Program-made: the position numbers and the translations under genes
In this document: piece after piece, positions 1-8,269 of the stretch
How positions within the stretch are numbered: position 1 is the first letter of the stretch
Layout: each line of letters starts with the position of its first letter
Notes under the pieces: model-generated
What the model saw: only the letters and a program-made list of their open reading frames with translations
Database searches by the model: none
What the model was told of the DNA's origin: nothing
Origin: Bdellovibrio bacteriovorus HD100
GTDB lineage: Bacteria > Bdellovibrionota > Bdellovibrionia > Bdellovibrionales > Bdellovibrionaceae
Length of the DNA: 64,000 nucleotides
NCBI RefSeq assembly: GCF_000196175.1
Contig: NC_005363.1
Coordinates: 3,534,001-3,598,000 of the forward strand
Reading direction: 5' to 3'

Positions 1-644
1 TCCACCATCAGCTCAAAGACCTCCAGCAGGTTGTCATGCGGGCGCGGCTTCAGGTCCAGCCCCAAATCACCACCCAACAATTCAATCGTCTGATGAACAG
101 CCTCAATCGTGGAATAACAAAATTCTTTGGGCTGCTTGCGCACCCGAAAGCCTGAAGGCTTTTCCGGGGAAAAACAAATCTTCGGAAGCGCGTGCAGATT
201 GCGGCTTTCACGCATCATTTTCTTGGCGGTGGCCCAGGTGCCATCAATCACAAACACCGTGAGCCTCTTTCCGTCTGGCACCAAACTGCGGCGGGCCAGG
301 GGGTTCATCAAAGACAAGTCACTGGAATCCGGGCCCGGATAAAGAATCACACAGTGATTGCCGGGATCCTTAATCAGGGCATTGACCTGTGGATTTTCAC
401 TGAAGTTCTGACCCGAGATCAAATGGGAACTTTCCAGACACAGCGACGTCATGCGCCCGGTGGCAATGCGCCGGCGCACCTCGATGGGATGAATCAGGAT
501 CACAAAACTGATCTGAGGATCAAACTTTTCAATGGCGTGGCAATAACAGGCTTTTCCCGGCTGCAGGCAGGAAGGACACAAGGGCCGCCCCAAGTGATTG
601 CTCTGCTGTTGTGCTTTTCGCTCTTGATACTGTTTTAGATCCAA
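1..644 (-). CDS. DTW domain tRNA-uridine aminocarboxypropyltransferase (3' end outside window)
   Basis: The reverse strand reads from a TTG start at 644, with a GGGAG ribosome site seven bases upstream, and stays open to the window edge, so the C-terminus is missing. Near the N-terminus are CPSC and CYC (a likely zinc site), then IHPIEVRRRIATGRM and the family signature IDGTWATAKKM. DTW-domain enzymes (TapT/YfiP family) transfer an aminocarboxypropyl group from S-adenosylmethionine to uridine in tRNA. The family call is firm. The exact tRNA position modified cannot be read from sequence. The start is inferred from the ribosome site; no ATG fits as well. Confidence 0.85.
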   Translation of the reverse strand, partial: MDLKQYQERKAQQQSNHLGRPLCPSCLQPGKACYCHAIEKFDPQISFVILIHPIEVRRRIATGRMTSLCLESSHLISGQNFSENPQVNALIKDPGNHCVILYPGPDSSDLSLMNPLARRSLVPDGKRLTVFVIDGTWATAKKMMRESRNLHALPKICFSPEKPSGFRVRKQPKEFCYSTIEAVHQTIELLGGDLGLDLKPRPHDNLLEVFELMV

Positions 645-881
645 TTCCGCGCTCCCAATCCAGGTGATGAGTCTAACCGTTGTTTAACATTCTGTCCCCA
701 TCTTTCACACCAGACTTCTGTGTCGTTCCCTTTCCTAGCTTACATGAAGGTTCCCTTCGTCCGTCTGTCACTCTGAAAACTTCCCTGTCATCCGTCCAAG
801 CTTGTACGGAAATTACCAATTTTTTGCCCCCACAAAGTACAATGAGGACAAATCCCAACTCTCTAACCAATGAGGTGTGGC

Positions 882-1529
882 ATGAGAACTCTACAACAAA
901 TAACAGGAGCAATAGTCGCTCTGCTGTTTTTGACAGTGAATACTGCCCAGGCAGAGCCCACCGAAACAATGCAAAAACGCAGTCCCCATGTGATTGAAGA
1001 AATCAACCCCTTTGACCCGAACATCGAGCAAGTGCTGGAACAATTCGATAAAATTTACGAAGAAGAAACCGGTCAACCGGCCCATCTTCCCGAAACTTAT
1101 CTGGATGAATTGGTAAACATCTTCGGCGGCTGTTATCGCAACAGCTGTGCGGTGTGGGCTCAGGTCGTGAAGTCTTCTCAACGCATGTATCTGTATGTGA
1201 ACGGATCTTTGCGTGGATCATGGCTGGTCTCTACCGGCATGGCGGGATATGGCACTCCTAACTTTGACAAACATCCCAACGGCCGTATCTATGACCGCTA
1301 CAGCTCCAAAAAATTCCCCGGTGGGGATTACAACGGACTAGGCAACATGCCTTATGCTGTCTTTATCAGTGGAGGATTTGCCCTGCATGGCACACCTCAA
1401 GGCAACTGGTCCAAACTGGGCACGCGTGCATCCCATGGTTGCATTCGCATGCACCCTGACAACGGATATGTTTTCAACCGGCTGGTGCGAAGCTACGGAA
1501 AATCAAATGTGTGGATTACAGTTCAATAG
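882..1529 (+). CDS. Secreted L,D-transpeptidase (YkuD family)
   Basis: About 215 residues. The ATG at 882 is preferred over the in-frame ATG at 870 because GAGGT lies just before it. The N-terminus is a signal peptide (hydrophobic run, then AQA). The C-terminal half carries the YkuD catalytic signature: HGTPQGNW, then SHGCIRMH with the nucleophilic cysteine. YkuD enzymes make or edit 3-3 peptidoglycan cross-links, or attach proteins to peptidoglycan, in the periplasm. In a predatory bacterium such enzymes may act on self or prey wall; the sequence does not say which. It is a single gene with no obvious operon partners. Confidence 0.9.
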   Translation: MRTLQQITGAIVALLFLTVNTAQAEPTETMQKRSPHVIEEINPFDPNIEQVLEQFDKIYEEETGQPAHLPETYLDELVNIFGGCYRNSCAVWAQVVKSSQRMYLYVNGSLRGSWLVSTGMAGYGTPNFDKHPNGRIYDRYSSKKFPGGDYNGLGNMPYAVFISGGFALHGTPQGNWSKLGTRASHGCIRMHPDNGYVFNRLVRSYGKSNVWITVQ

Positions 1530-1594
1530 AGCACGTTGTGAAGGAGCGTTCCTGGCACAAGGGCCCCGTTCATAGGACGGGGCCGTGCATTCAC

Positions 1595-2074
1595 CTAGCG
1601 GCGAGACGTATAGTTGGTGGGAATGGCGGTGCCACTCCAAAGATGGGTCTGATAAGCCCCGTTACGGACTTTCTTAGAGGTGATTTCCACATCGATGATC
1701 GCATTGAATTTCGCCTGCACCGCAAAAAATGCCAAACGCAACAGCGTCTCTTCACGATCTTCGCAATCCACTACCTTAAAAGCTTTTTCCGTACGTTTGA
1801 AGTTGCGAGTTTCTTTGCTTTGATCCTTGAAAAAGACCGCGATATTGCGGGCGGCCTCCAGATCCGCATCATAGGCTTCCACTTCAGGCATGACCTTGAA
1901 ATCAAAACACGGCGTACAATAGGCACCGAAAGACAACAGTTCCGGAACCTTGGTCATAAAGGAAAAGCGGCCCTCTTCCAGAAACTGCGCACAGTTCTTA
2001 CAGACCGCTTCTTTGCAACAGCCACACTGAAGCGTGGCTTTGGGCTTTTGGCATACACAACAAGTTGAACTCAT
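1595..2074 (-). CDS. Cysteine-rich zinc-ribbon protein with YbjQ-like C-terminus
   Basis: 159 residues, predicted cytoplasmic. The first 60 residues hold paired cysteines (CCVCQ, CGCC, CKNC, later CTPC), suggesting one or two zinc sites. Residues 115-150 (LLRLAFFAVQAKFNAIIDV, then VEITSK) resemble the repeat unit of YbjQ-like proteins, which usually read A-x-x-x-GANAI-x-x-V; the resemblance is weak. No enzymatic motif is seen. Function unknown. The stop faces the YkuD gene in a convergent arrangement. Confidence 0.7.
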   Translation of the reverse strand: MSSTCCVCQKPKATLQCGCCKEAVCKNCAQFLEEGRFSFMTKVPELLSFGAYCTPCFDFKVMPEVEAYDADLEAARNIAVFFKDQSKETRNFKRTEKAFKVVDCEDREETLLRLAFFAVQAKFNAIIDVEITSKKVRNGAYQTHLWSGTAIPTNYTSRR

Positions 2075-2115
2075 GCCCCCAAGCTATCACAGCTTCAGGG
2101 CAGATTCGACTGGAA

Positions 2116-2550
2116 CTATCGCAAACAATAACTTTCCACAGGGAATTTGAACTCGGCCGCTTCTTTTTTACATTGCGGCTGGATCTCGCCCAGAATCCCT
2201 GCCGGAGTCTGCTTGGAAAGACGGTTAAAATCATCGGCATCCGTTTCACGAATCAAAACCACGATGCTTTTGCCGTCTTGGGAAAGCTTGGCTGACTGGG
2301 GTTTCACATCACAGACGGACTCTTGATCCAGCACCGGAAGTTCGTGCCACGCCATGCGCCCCCCCTGGCAATTCACGCGTAGCTCCATGGTGTAGGGACG
2401 CCCCAGTTTGTCGCCCCCTTTGCGGGTGGTGATCAAAGCCTGGCCTCCGCCTTTTAAGTCCACGGTCTTTTCACCCACCACGTCGGTGGCTGCCGTCGCC
2501 GTCAAAGAAGTCCCCATCAAAATCATCCAAGTAAAAATAATTCTTTTCAT
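2116..2550 (-). CDS. Secreted hypothetical protein
   Basis: 144 residues with a classic signal peptide (MKRIIFTW, hydrophobic core, TATAA). The mature part has three cysteines and no family I recognise. Its start lies three bases after the stop of the upstream peptidase lipoprotein gene on the same strand, so the two are probably co-transcribed. A periplasmic partner role for the peptidase is possible but is only inferred from the spacing. Confidence 0.7.
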   Translation of the reverse strand: MKRIIFTWMILMGTSLTATAATDVVGEKTVDLKGGGQALITTRKGGDKLGRPYTMELRVNCQGGRMAWHELPVLDQESVCDVKPQSAKLSQDGKSIVVLIRETDADDFNRLSKQTPAGILGEIQPQCKKEAAEFKFPVESYCLR

Positions 2551-2553
2551 AAG

Positions 2554-3369
2554 TTACCCCGCACAGAATGGAAATGAGAGATGAATATGGTCGTTGTGCA
2601 AACTGTTTCCGCCAAGCTCTGAACCCGGAATACCAATCGAGCCGCTGTATTCCCGCTGACCCGGACGGCATTTCGATGGCATCGTATCCTTCCAGCACTG
2701 GCGGAAGGCATTATAGAACTTGGCCGTCGTGCCCTTAAAGTCCCGCACATGGGTGCTGACCGAAGTCGCCTTGCCGGTCCGGTCATAAATAATGAACTTC
2801 ACAATATCAATGGCCCGGGCGTAGGCATGCATGCTCAAGCTGGAGGAATTTCTTGCGTTACGGTTGACGTAAGTGCCCCAGTGACGGATGAACACCCGCT
2901 CGGGTTGCGAATACCCCGCCGCCAAGGATCCCTTTTCCACGCAGCCAAAAAAGTGCTTGTTCAAATGCTCTGCATACGCTGGCAGCACCGTACCATTACC
3001 GCACTTGGTGTCGCTGTCATAGCCCCCACGCACGATGGCCTCTTTGTCACAGCCATCCCAGGTTTTACCCAAGCCATAGGCCAGCGTCTGTGTTCCCGGT
3101 TTAAAAGAGAAAAACAGACCCGCCAAAGGTGGCGTTGTGGATTCCACTTCTTCCTCTTCCGGGACACTCGGCGTGTTGGGAACTTCAGGATCAGGCGTTA
3201 CATCGCCTTGAGCGCTGTCAGGATTGCCGGAGGCCCACTCGCCATCTCCACTGGCACCAGCACATCCTACCACGAGGGACAGACCTGCCAAGACCAGCAA
3301 AAACCGAACTGAAAGTTTATTTTTATTCGAGGACTCGAAGACACTTTTTAAGTTTGTGTGATTTGCCAT
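2554..3369 (-). CDS. Lipoprotein with M15/extensin-like peptidase domain
   Basis: 271 residues. The N-terminus has a lipoprotein signal ending LVVGC, followed by a low-complexity Pro/Glu/Ser linker. The C-terminal 130 residues hold SMHAYARAIDI and HNDHIHLS, the zinc-ligand pattern (H-x6-D and H-x-H) of the D-Ala-D-Ala carboxypeptidase (M15)/extensin-like fold. It is probably an outer-membrane-anchored peptidoglycan peptidase. The linker would let the domain reach the wall. First gene of a likely two-gene unit with the small secreted protein downstream. Confidence 0.8.
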   Translation of the reverse strand: MANHTNLKSVFESSNKNKLSVRFLLVLAGLSLVVGCAGASGDGEWASGNPDSAQGDVTPDPEVPNTPSVPEEEEVESTTPPLAGLFFSFKPGTQTLAYGLGKTWDGCDKEAIVRGGYDSDTKCGNGTVLPAYAEHLNKHFFGCVEKGSLAAGYSQPERVFIRHWGTYVNRNARNSSSLSMHAYARAIDIVKFIIYDRTGKATSVSTHVRDFKGTTAKFYNAFRQCWKDTMPSKCRPGQREYSGSIGIPGSELGGNSLHNDHIHLSFPFCAG

Positions 3370-3462
3370 TGCCTGAGTCTTAGTTAACAGCGCTGTAACT
3401 GAAAAGACCCTTGGCCCAGTTTCCGGACCTAATTAAGACCAAAGAAGCGCAAATAAACAAAC

Positions 3463-3491
3463 GTAAAACCCGCTACTGCTGCGGGTTTTAC
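3463..3491 (-). terminator. Hairpin terminator after the alkyltransferase-like gene
   Basis: Perfect 11-base arms GTAAAACCCGC and GCGGGTTTTAC with a 7-base loop. On the minus strand the hairpin is followed by a T-rich stretch (GTTTGTTTATTT). It lies just beyond the stop of the alkyltransferase-like gene. Confidence 0.75.
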
Positions 3492-3511
3492 GAGGATACT
3501 CAGATCCCTTC

Positions 3512-3871
3512 TTAAGAAAACATGCGCGGCTTCTGCGAGGCGCGCTTTACCGGCATCACTTTTTTCTTCCATTGAAAAACGGACATATCAATCATGTCGC
3601 CGTCGCCGAACTCCACACCTTCAGACACCAAAAGCTTCTTCTGCTGACGGTACAGTTTCGTCCCCGCGGGAAAAGAGATCTTTCCCTTCGAATTCAGAAC
3701 ACGCTGCCAGGGAAGTTTGTGACTTTCAGAACAGGAATGCAGCAGCCACGCCACGGCACGGGACCCTTGCGGCTTTCCCGCCAAAGCGGCGATCTGACCA
3801 TAGGTGGCCACTTTCCCTTCCGGGATCTTTTTGATCAGCTTAAGAACCTTCTCTGAAAAGACTTCGCTCAT
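3512..3871 (-). CDS. Alkyltransferase-like (ATL) DNA repair protein
   Basis: 119 residues matching the MGMT DNA-binding domain: IPEGKVATYGQIAALAG (helix-turn-helix with the arginine-finger region) and SRAVAWLL. Where alkyltransferases have the PCHR active-site cysteine, this protein has LPWQRV: tryptophan replaces cysteine. This is the hallmark of ATL proteins, which bind O6-alkylguanine without transferring the alkyl group and channel the lesion to nucleotide excision repair. The length fits ATL proteins. A basic C-terminal tail follows residue 95. Divergent from the AbgT transporter gene. Confidence 0.9.
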   Translation of the reverse strand: MSEVFSEKVLKLIKKIPEGKVATYGQIAALAGKPQGSRAVAWLLHSCSESHKLPWQRVLNSKGKISFPAGTKLYRQQKKLLVSEGVEFGDGDMIDMSVFQWKKKVMPVKRASQKPRMFS

Positions 3872-3950
3872 AACTCATCTTACTTTGTCTTTAATATGTG
3901 ACAAGTACTTACAAATATTAAAAGATATTCTCTTGAGGGGGAATTTCCAC

Positions 3951-5495
3951 ATGTCGAGCACTGATAATTCTATAGAGTCCGGACCGTTGTATCGCTTTCT
4001 GCTAAAGGTGGAACGCGCGGGGAATGCCCTGCCGCAACCGGCTCTGATGTTTTTGTTGTTAACAGTTCTGGTGGTTTTGCTGTCTGCGGTCATCAGTGGT
4101 TTGGGTGTTGAAGCCGTTCATCCGGTCAAAAAAGAAACCATCACGGCAGTGAATCTGATGTCAGTGACGGGTCTGCACATGGTTTTGACCGACATGCTGA
4201 AAAACTTCACTGGCTTTGCTCCTCTGGGAACTGTGCTTGTAGCGATGCTGGGCTTCAGCCTGACGGAAAAAAGCGGACTGCTGGGCGCCCTGCTGCGATT
4301 GCTGGTGATTAAATCCCCGCGTCAGCTTCTGGTTCCTGCCGTGTTGTTGGCGGGAATCATGTCCCACACCGCGGGTGATATCGGCTATGTGCTGCTGATT
4401 CCGCTTTCGGCGATGGCCTTTCATAGTGCGGGGTTAAATCCACTGGCCGGCCTGGCCATCTGTTTTGCCGGTGTGTCCGGAGGTTTTGCCGCGAACTTCA
4501 TGCTGAGTGTGGCCGATCCTGTGTTGTCCGGCCTCTCCCAAGAGGCGGCTCGCATTATCGATCCGGCATACACAGTCACTCCGGTGGTGAACTGGTATTT
4601 CATGTCGGTTTCATCCATTCTGATCATTGCCATCGGAACTTTGGTGGCAAAAAAGATCACTTTGCCTTTTTTGGGTGAATACAAAGGCGCCGCCGAGCGC
4701 ACGGCCCCGGAGCCTTTGAATGCTTACGAAAGAAAAGGCCTGCTATGGGCGGGCGTTGTCTTTGCGATCTTCGTGCTGCTGGTTCTGTGGGGCACGGTTC
4801 CTGAAACCGGCTTCCTCAGAAATCCAGCCAATGGTTCCTTGCTGGATTCCCCGTTCTTGAAGGGCATCATCCCGATGGTGTTCTTCCTGGCAGCCTTCAC
4901 AGGCGTGGCTTACGGCTTTGCCGCGAAGACCTTTAAATCCCAAAGCGACGTGACCAATGCCATGCAAGACGCGATGGTCACAATGGCCCCCTACCTGGTC
5001 ATGGTCTTCTTTGCAGCTCAGTTTATTTCTTTGTTTAATTCCTCCAACGTCGGATTGATTCTGGCGGTGAAAGGATCTGAGCTTCTGAAAGACATGAATC
5101 TAAGCGCCATCCCACTGATGATTGGTTTCATCATTCTGACTTGTGTGGTGGATCTGTTCCTGGGAAGCGCTTCTGCAAAGTGGGCGCTGATGGCTCCGGT
5201 GTTTGTGCCGATGTTCATGCTGTTGGGAATTGCCCCGGAACTGACGCAAGCCTCTTACCGTGTGGCTGATTCCGTGGTGAATATTATTTCCCCGCTGATG
5301 CCGTACTTCCCGCTGATTCTGGCATTTGCAAACAAGTATGATCCAAAAGCGCGTCTGGGAACTTTGATCGCATTGATGCTGCCATACTCGATTGCCTTCA
5401 CGATCTTCTGGTCGCTGTTGCTGTTTGCCTGGATCTGGCTGGGACTGCCTCTGGGCCCGGGAGCAAACTTGCTCTATGTGATGCCAGGACAATAA
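3951..5495 (+). CDS. AbgT-family transporter
   Basis: 514 residues from the ATG at 3951, which follows TTGAGGGGG. An open frame extends upstream but overlaps the divergent ATL gene, so the later start is chosen. It is a polytopic inner-membrane protein with a dozen or so hydrophobic segments. The family pattern includes the repeated ISPLMPYFPLILAFANKYDP stretch near the C-terminus and SHTAGDIGYVLLIPL in the middle. AbgT proteins move p-aminobenzoyl-glutamate or act as antimetabolite efflux pumps; which applies here is not decidable. Followed by a strong terminator. Confidence 0.92.
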   Translation: MSSTDNSIESGPLYRFLLKVERAGNALPQPALMFLLLTVLVVLLSAVISGLGVEAVHPVKKETITAVNLMSVTGLHMVLTDMLKNFTGFAPLGTVLVAMLGFSLTEKSGLLGALLRLLVIKSPRQLLVPAVLLAGIMSHTAGDIGYVLLIPLSAMAFHSAGLNPLAGLAICFAGVSGGFAANFMLSVADPVLSGLSQEAARIIDPAYTVTPVVNWYFMSVSSILIIAIGTLVAKKITLPFLGEYKGAAERTAPEPLNAYERKGLLWAGVVFAIFVLLVLWGTVPETGFLRNPANGSLLDSPFLKGIIPMVFFLAAFTGVAYGFAAKTFKSQSDVTNAMQDAMVTMAPYLVMVFFAAQFISLFNSSNVGLILAVKGSELLKDMNLSAIPLMIGFIILTCVVDLFLGSASAKWALMAPVFVPMFMLLGIAPELTQASYRVADSVVNIISPLMPYFPLILAFANKYDPKARLGTLIALMLPYSIAFTIFWSLLLFAWIWLGLPLGPGANLLYVMPGQ

Positions 5496-5500
5496 AGAAA

Positions 5501-5530
5501 AAGCCGGGTCTTAAAACCCGGCTTTTTTAT
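5501..5530. terminator. Bidirectional intrinsic terminator
   Basis: AAGCCGGGT and ACCCGGCTT form a 9-base stem followed by a T-run on the plus strand and preceded by an A-run. It serves the AbgT gene and can also serve the converging lectin gene. Confidence 0.9.
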
Positions 5531-5532
5531 TT

Positions 5533-6456
5533 CTACTGTTTCCAAGAGCGATACCAGATCGCATTGTCCGTGCCCTTCACAAACACCAGCGTTCGATTTC
5601 GCGCTGACGATGTGGCATCTGGGCCAGAGCTCAAGACCCCGCCCAAAGATTCCCACGCGGACCAACCGCCACTGTACCATTTGTGCCAAAGAGCATTGTC
5701 CGTGCCCCGCACATACACATCAAGACGGCCGTTCCCCCACGAGGACACTCCCGGAGACGAAGTCAAAACTCCTCCCAATGATTCCCAACCGGACCAGCCT
5801 CCCCAATACCAGATGTGCCAGAGGGCATTATCTGTGCCTCGCACAAACACATCAAGACGGCCGCTGGCCCAGGACACCGCTGCAGGATCGGAAGTCAGAA
5901 CTCCGCCAAGGGATTCCCAGCCGGACCACGCGCCACCGGTGAACCACTTGTGCCAAAGAGCATTGTCGCCGCCACGAACAAACACATCAAGACGGCCGCC
6001 CGACCACGTGGCTGCAGCAGGGCCTGACGTCAGAAAGCCCCCGAGCGAAACCCAAGGCTGCCAGGAGCCGTTTCGGAACGTGCGCTGCCAAAGGGCGTTG
6101 TCCCCGCCACGCACGAAGACATCAATGCGGTTCGGCCCCCAACAAGCGGCTGCGGGTGATGAAGTAAGGAAGCCACCCAACGAAGTCCAAGAGCCCCAGC
6201 TGGTTCCGTTCCACTGACGATACCAAAGAGCATTGTCAGTTCCGCGCACGAAAAGAGACGTGCGGAAATTACTGCGGGAACAAGTCGCCGGATCCGAAGT
6301 GCCTACGCCACCAAGGCTTGACCAGGCGGACCAACCGGGCGGTTGTGGATCATCGTGCTCGGGACTGTACGGCGCGTCGGTCATCACGAAGCCTTTTGCT
6401 GTCAGTGATGTGACTGTGGCTAAAAACAAAGTCACTGCTAGTTTTGTAAAACGCAT
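5533..6456 (-). CDS. PLL-like secreted lectin with six tandem repeats
   Basis: 307 residues: signal peptide (MRFTKLAVTLFLATVTSLTA), a short linker, then six repeats of about 44-46 residues from residue 42 to the end. Each reads roughly W-x-x-W-x-SLGG-x-x-TS-x-PA, then LDVFVRG-T/G-DNALWH-x-W. This is the repeat of the Photorhabdus luminescens lectin (PLL) family, sugar-binding beta-propellers that bind fucosylated or O-methylated glycans. Described PLL proteins are seven-bladed; only six units are visible here. The protein is probably exported and could bind prey or surface glycans, which is inference. Confidence 0.85.
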   Translation of the reverse strand: MRFTKLAVTLFLATVTSLTAKGFVMTDAPYSPEHDDPQPPGWSAWSSLGGVGTSDPATCSRSNFRTSLFVRGTDNALWYRQWNGTSWGSWTSLGGFLTSSPAAACWGPNRIDVFVRGGDNALWQRTFRNGSWQPWVSLGGFLTSGPAAATWSGGRLDVFVRGGDNALWHKWFTGGAWSGWESLGGVLTSDPAAVSWASGRLDVFVRGTDNALWHIWYWGGWSGWESLGGVLTSSPGVSSWGNGRLDVYVRGTDNALWHKWYSGGWSAWESLGGVLSSGPDATSSARNRTLVFVKGTDNAIWYRSWKQ

Positions 6457-6675
6457 ATCATCCTCCTTGAATCCTGCGTTGGTGAAAATTCTTTCACAGC
6501 CAGAAGGTAGCGAAATTATTTAAAAGAGAAAGTTGATTCGTTTGCTTTGCTAAAATGAACTATTAAGCGGTGCTAAAGAAAAACCGACTGTGAAAGCGCA
6601 TCTGTGATCAAACATATTGCGCCGGCAAATTTGCGTAAACAAACTAAAATTGTGCTTAGGAATAAAGGGGGATTT

Positions 6676-7809
6676 GTGGAAACTGTGGCCTTCGAGCATG
6701 AGAACCGGTTCAAAACCATCATCGAGTCTTTGCCTACGGGAATCGTCATGGTGAACAAATCCGGCTTCGTGGTCCTGTGCAATGGCGAGATGGAAAAAAT
6801 GTTTGGTTACAGTCCCGGCGAGCTGAAAGGATCTCCCATCGAAAGACTGGTGCCGATGGGAGCCCGGCAACACCATCCCCAACACCGGGAAGGCTTCATG
6901 CAAAGCCCGACAAAACGTCAGATGGGCGCAGGCCGCGACCTTTCCGGTCTGTGCAAAGACGGAAAAGAGATCCCGGTTGAAATCGGACTGAATCATATAG
7001 TTATCGACAACAACAGCTATGCCATCGCCTCCATCGTTGACATCACCGAAAGAAAAATCATCGAGACCCGCCTGAAGCATGCCTATGATGAGCTTCAGCA
7101 GAAAAATCAGGAAATGGAGCAGTTCGTTTACACAGTGTCGCACGACCTGAAATCCCCTCTGGTCACCAGCTCTTCATTTATTGAATTCATCAAGGAAGAT
7201 ATCAAAAGCGGCAACATGGAGGATGTTCATGATTCCATAGACCGCCTGGAAAAAGCACACAAACGCATGCAGGAGTTGATCAACGACCTTTTGCAGCTCA
7301 GCCGCGCGGGCCGCATGGAACTGAATCTCAGTGATGTCAGCATGAACGACATTATCAACGAAATCCTGGAAAACTTTTCCGATCGCCTGAAGGATCGCAA
7401 TATCGAGGTTCAACTCCCGACGGACCTTCCCAAGGTCATCGGAGACCGGCGTCGGCTCTATCAGGTTCTGGAAAATCTGGTCACCAACGCCCTGAAGTAC
7501 GGAACCAGCAGTCCTCACCCGCAGATCCAGATTCTGACGAAGGATGCCCCCACTGAAATGCTGGTGGGAGTGAAAGACAACGGCCCGGGGATCGCTCCGG
7601 CCTATCACCGCAAAATATTTGGGCTGTTCCAGCGCCTTGACAACTCTCAGGAAGGGACTGGCGTGGGCCTGGCCATTGTACAAAGAATCATGCAGCTTCA
7701 CGGAGGTCGCACCTGGGTGGAATCCCGGGAAAACGAGGGCGCGACGTTCTGGCTGGCCTTCCCAAAATTCTTCACCGAACAAGGAGCCTTCGATGCCGCC
7801 AAATTATAA
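6676..7809 (+). CDS. PAS-domain sensor histidine kinase
   Basis: About 377 residues from a GTG at 6676 preceded by AAAGGGGG; an in-frame GTG at 6604 would add 24 residues but lacks a ribosome site. No transmembrane segment. Order: PAS domain (FKTIIESLPTGIVMVNKSG onward), short coiled coil, HisKA with SHDLKSP as phospho-acceptor box, then HATPase with N box (ENLVTNALKYG), DNGPGIAP and GTGVGLAIV. It resembles the soluble kinases paired with Rcp1-type regulators. Its last 17 bases overlap the downstream response regulator gene, pointing to coupled expression. Confidence 0.92.
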   Translation: METVAFEHENRFKTIIESLPTGIVMVNKSGFVVLCNGEMEKMFGYSPGELKGSPIERLVPMGARQHHPQHREGFMQSPTKRQMGAGRDLSGLCKDGKEIPVEIGLNHIVIDNNSYAIASIVDITERKIIETRLKHAYDELQQKNQEMEQFVYTVSHDLKSPLVTSSSFIEFIKEDIKSGNMEDVHDSIDRLEKAHKRMQELINDLLQLSRAGRMELNLSDVSMNDIINEILENFSDRLKDRNIEVQLPTDLPKVIGDRRRLYQVLENLVTNALKYGTSSPHPQIQILTKDAPTEMLVGVKDNGPGIAPAYHRKIFGLFQRLDNSQEGTGVGLAIVQRIMQLHGGRTWVESRENEGATFWLAFPKFFTEQGAFDAAKL

Positions 7810-8257
7810 TGGAGAGCATCCGCTCAAAATTCTTCTGGTTGAAGACAATGACGATCACGCTTTGATCGTTATGAGAAACCTCAAGAAAGAGTCCTTCGTT
7901 TCTAAGGTCGAGCGGGTCACCGACGGCGTGCAGGCCCTGCAGTATCTGCGCGGAATCGCACCCTATGAAAGCCGGGAAGAACCGGACATCATTCTGCTGG
8001 ACCTGAAGCTCCCCCGGCTTGACGGCCACGAAGTCCTCTCTGAAGTGAAGGATGACGCCAAACTTCGCAAGATCCCCATCATCGTACTGACCACTTCTGA
8101 CGCAGAAACCGACAAACTCAAAGCCTATGACCTGCACGCCAACAGCTATCTGGTAAAGCCGCTGCAGGCGGATGAATTAAAGAAAATGGTCGAAAGCATG
8201 GCCACCTACTGGGGCATCTGGAATCGCAACATCAAAAAACCGGATGTCGCCCCCTGA
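7793..8257 (+). CDS. CheY-like response regulator (Rcp1 type)
   Basis: 154 residues, a single receiver domain with no output domain. The acidic pair is in VEDNDDH, the phospho-acceptor aspartate in IILLDLKLPRLDG, and the switch residues in VLTTSD and VKPL. AAGGAG precedes the ATG at 7793, which lies inside the kinase gene's end. Single-domain regulators of this type pass phosphate between kinases or act by protein binding. The neighbours on both sides are kinases, so a phosphorelay is likely. Confidence 0.93.
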   Translation: MPPNYNGEHPLKILLVEDNDDHALIVMRNLKKESFVSKVERVTDGVQALQYLRGIAPYESREEPDIILLDLKLPRLDGHEVLSEVKDDAKLRKIPIIVLTTSDAETDKLKAYDLHANSYLVKPLQADELKKMVESMATYWGIWNRNIKKPDVAP

Positions 8258-8269
8258 AAAGGAGCACCC

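Noticed and set aside
5564-6217. 217-codon plus-strand frame rich in repeats
   Set aside because: It is antisense to the lectin gene; the repeats reflect the lectin's own tandem units and no ribosome site is seen.
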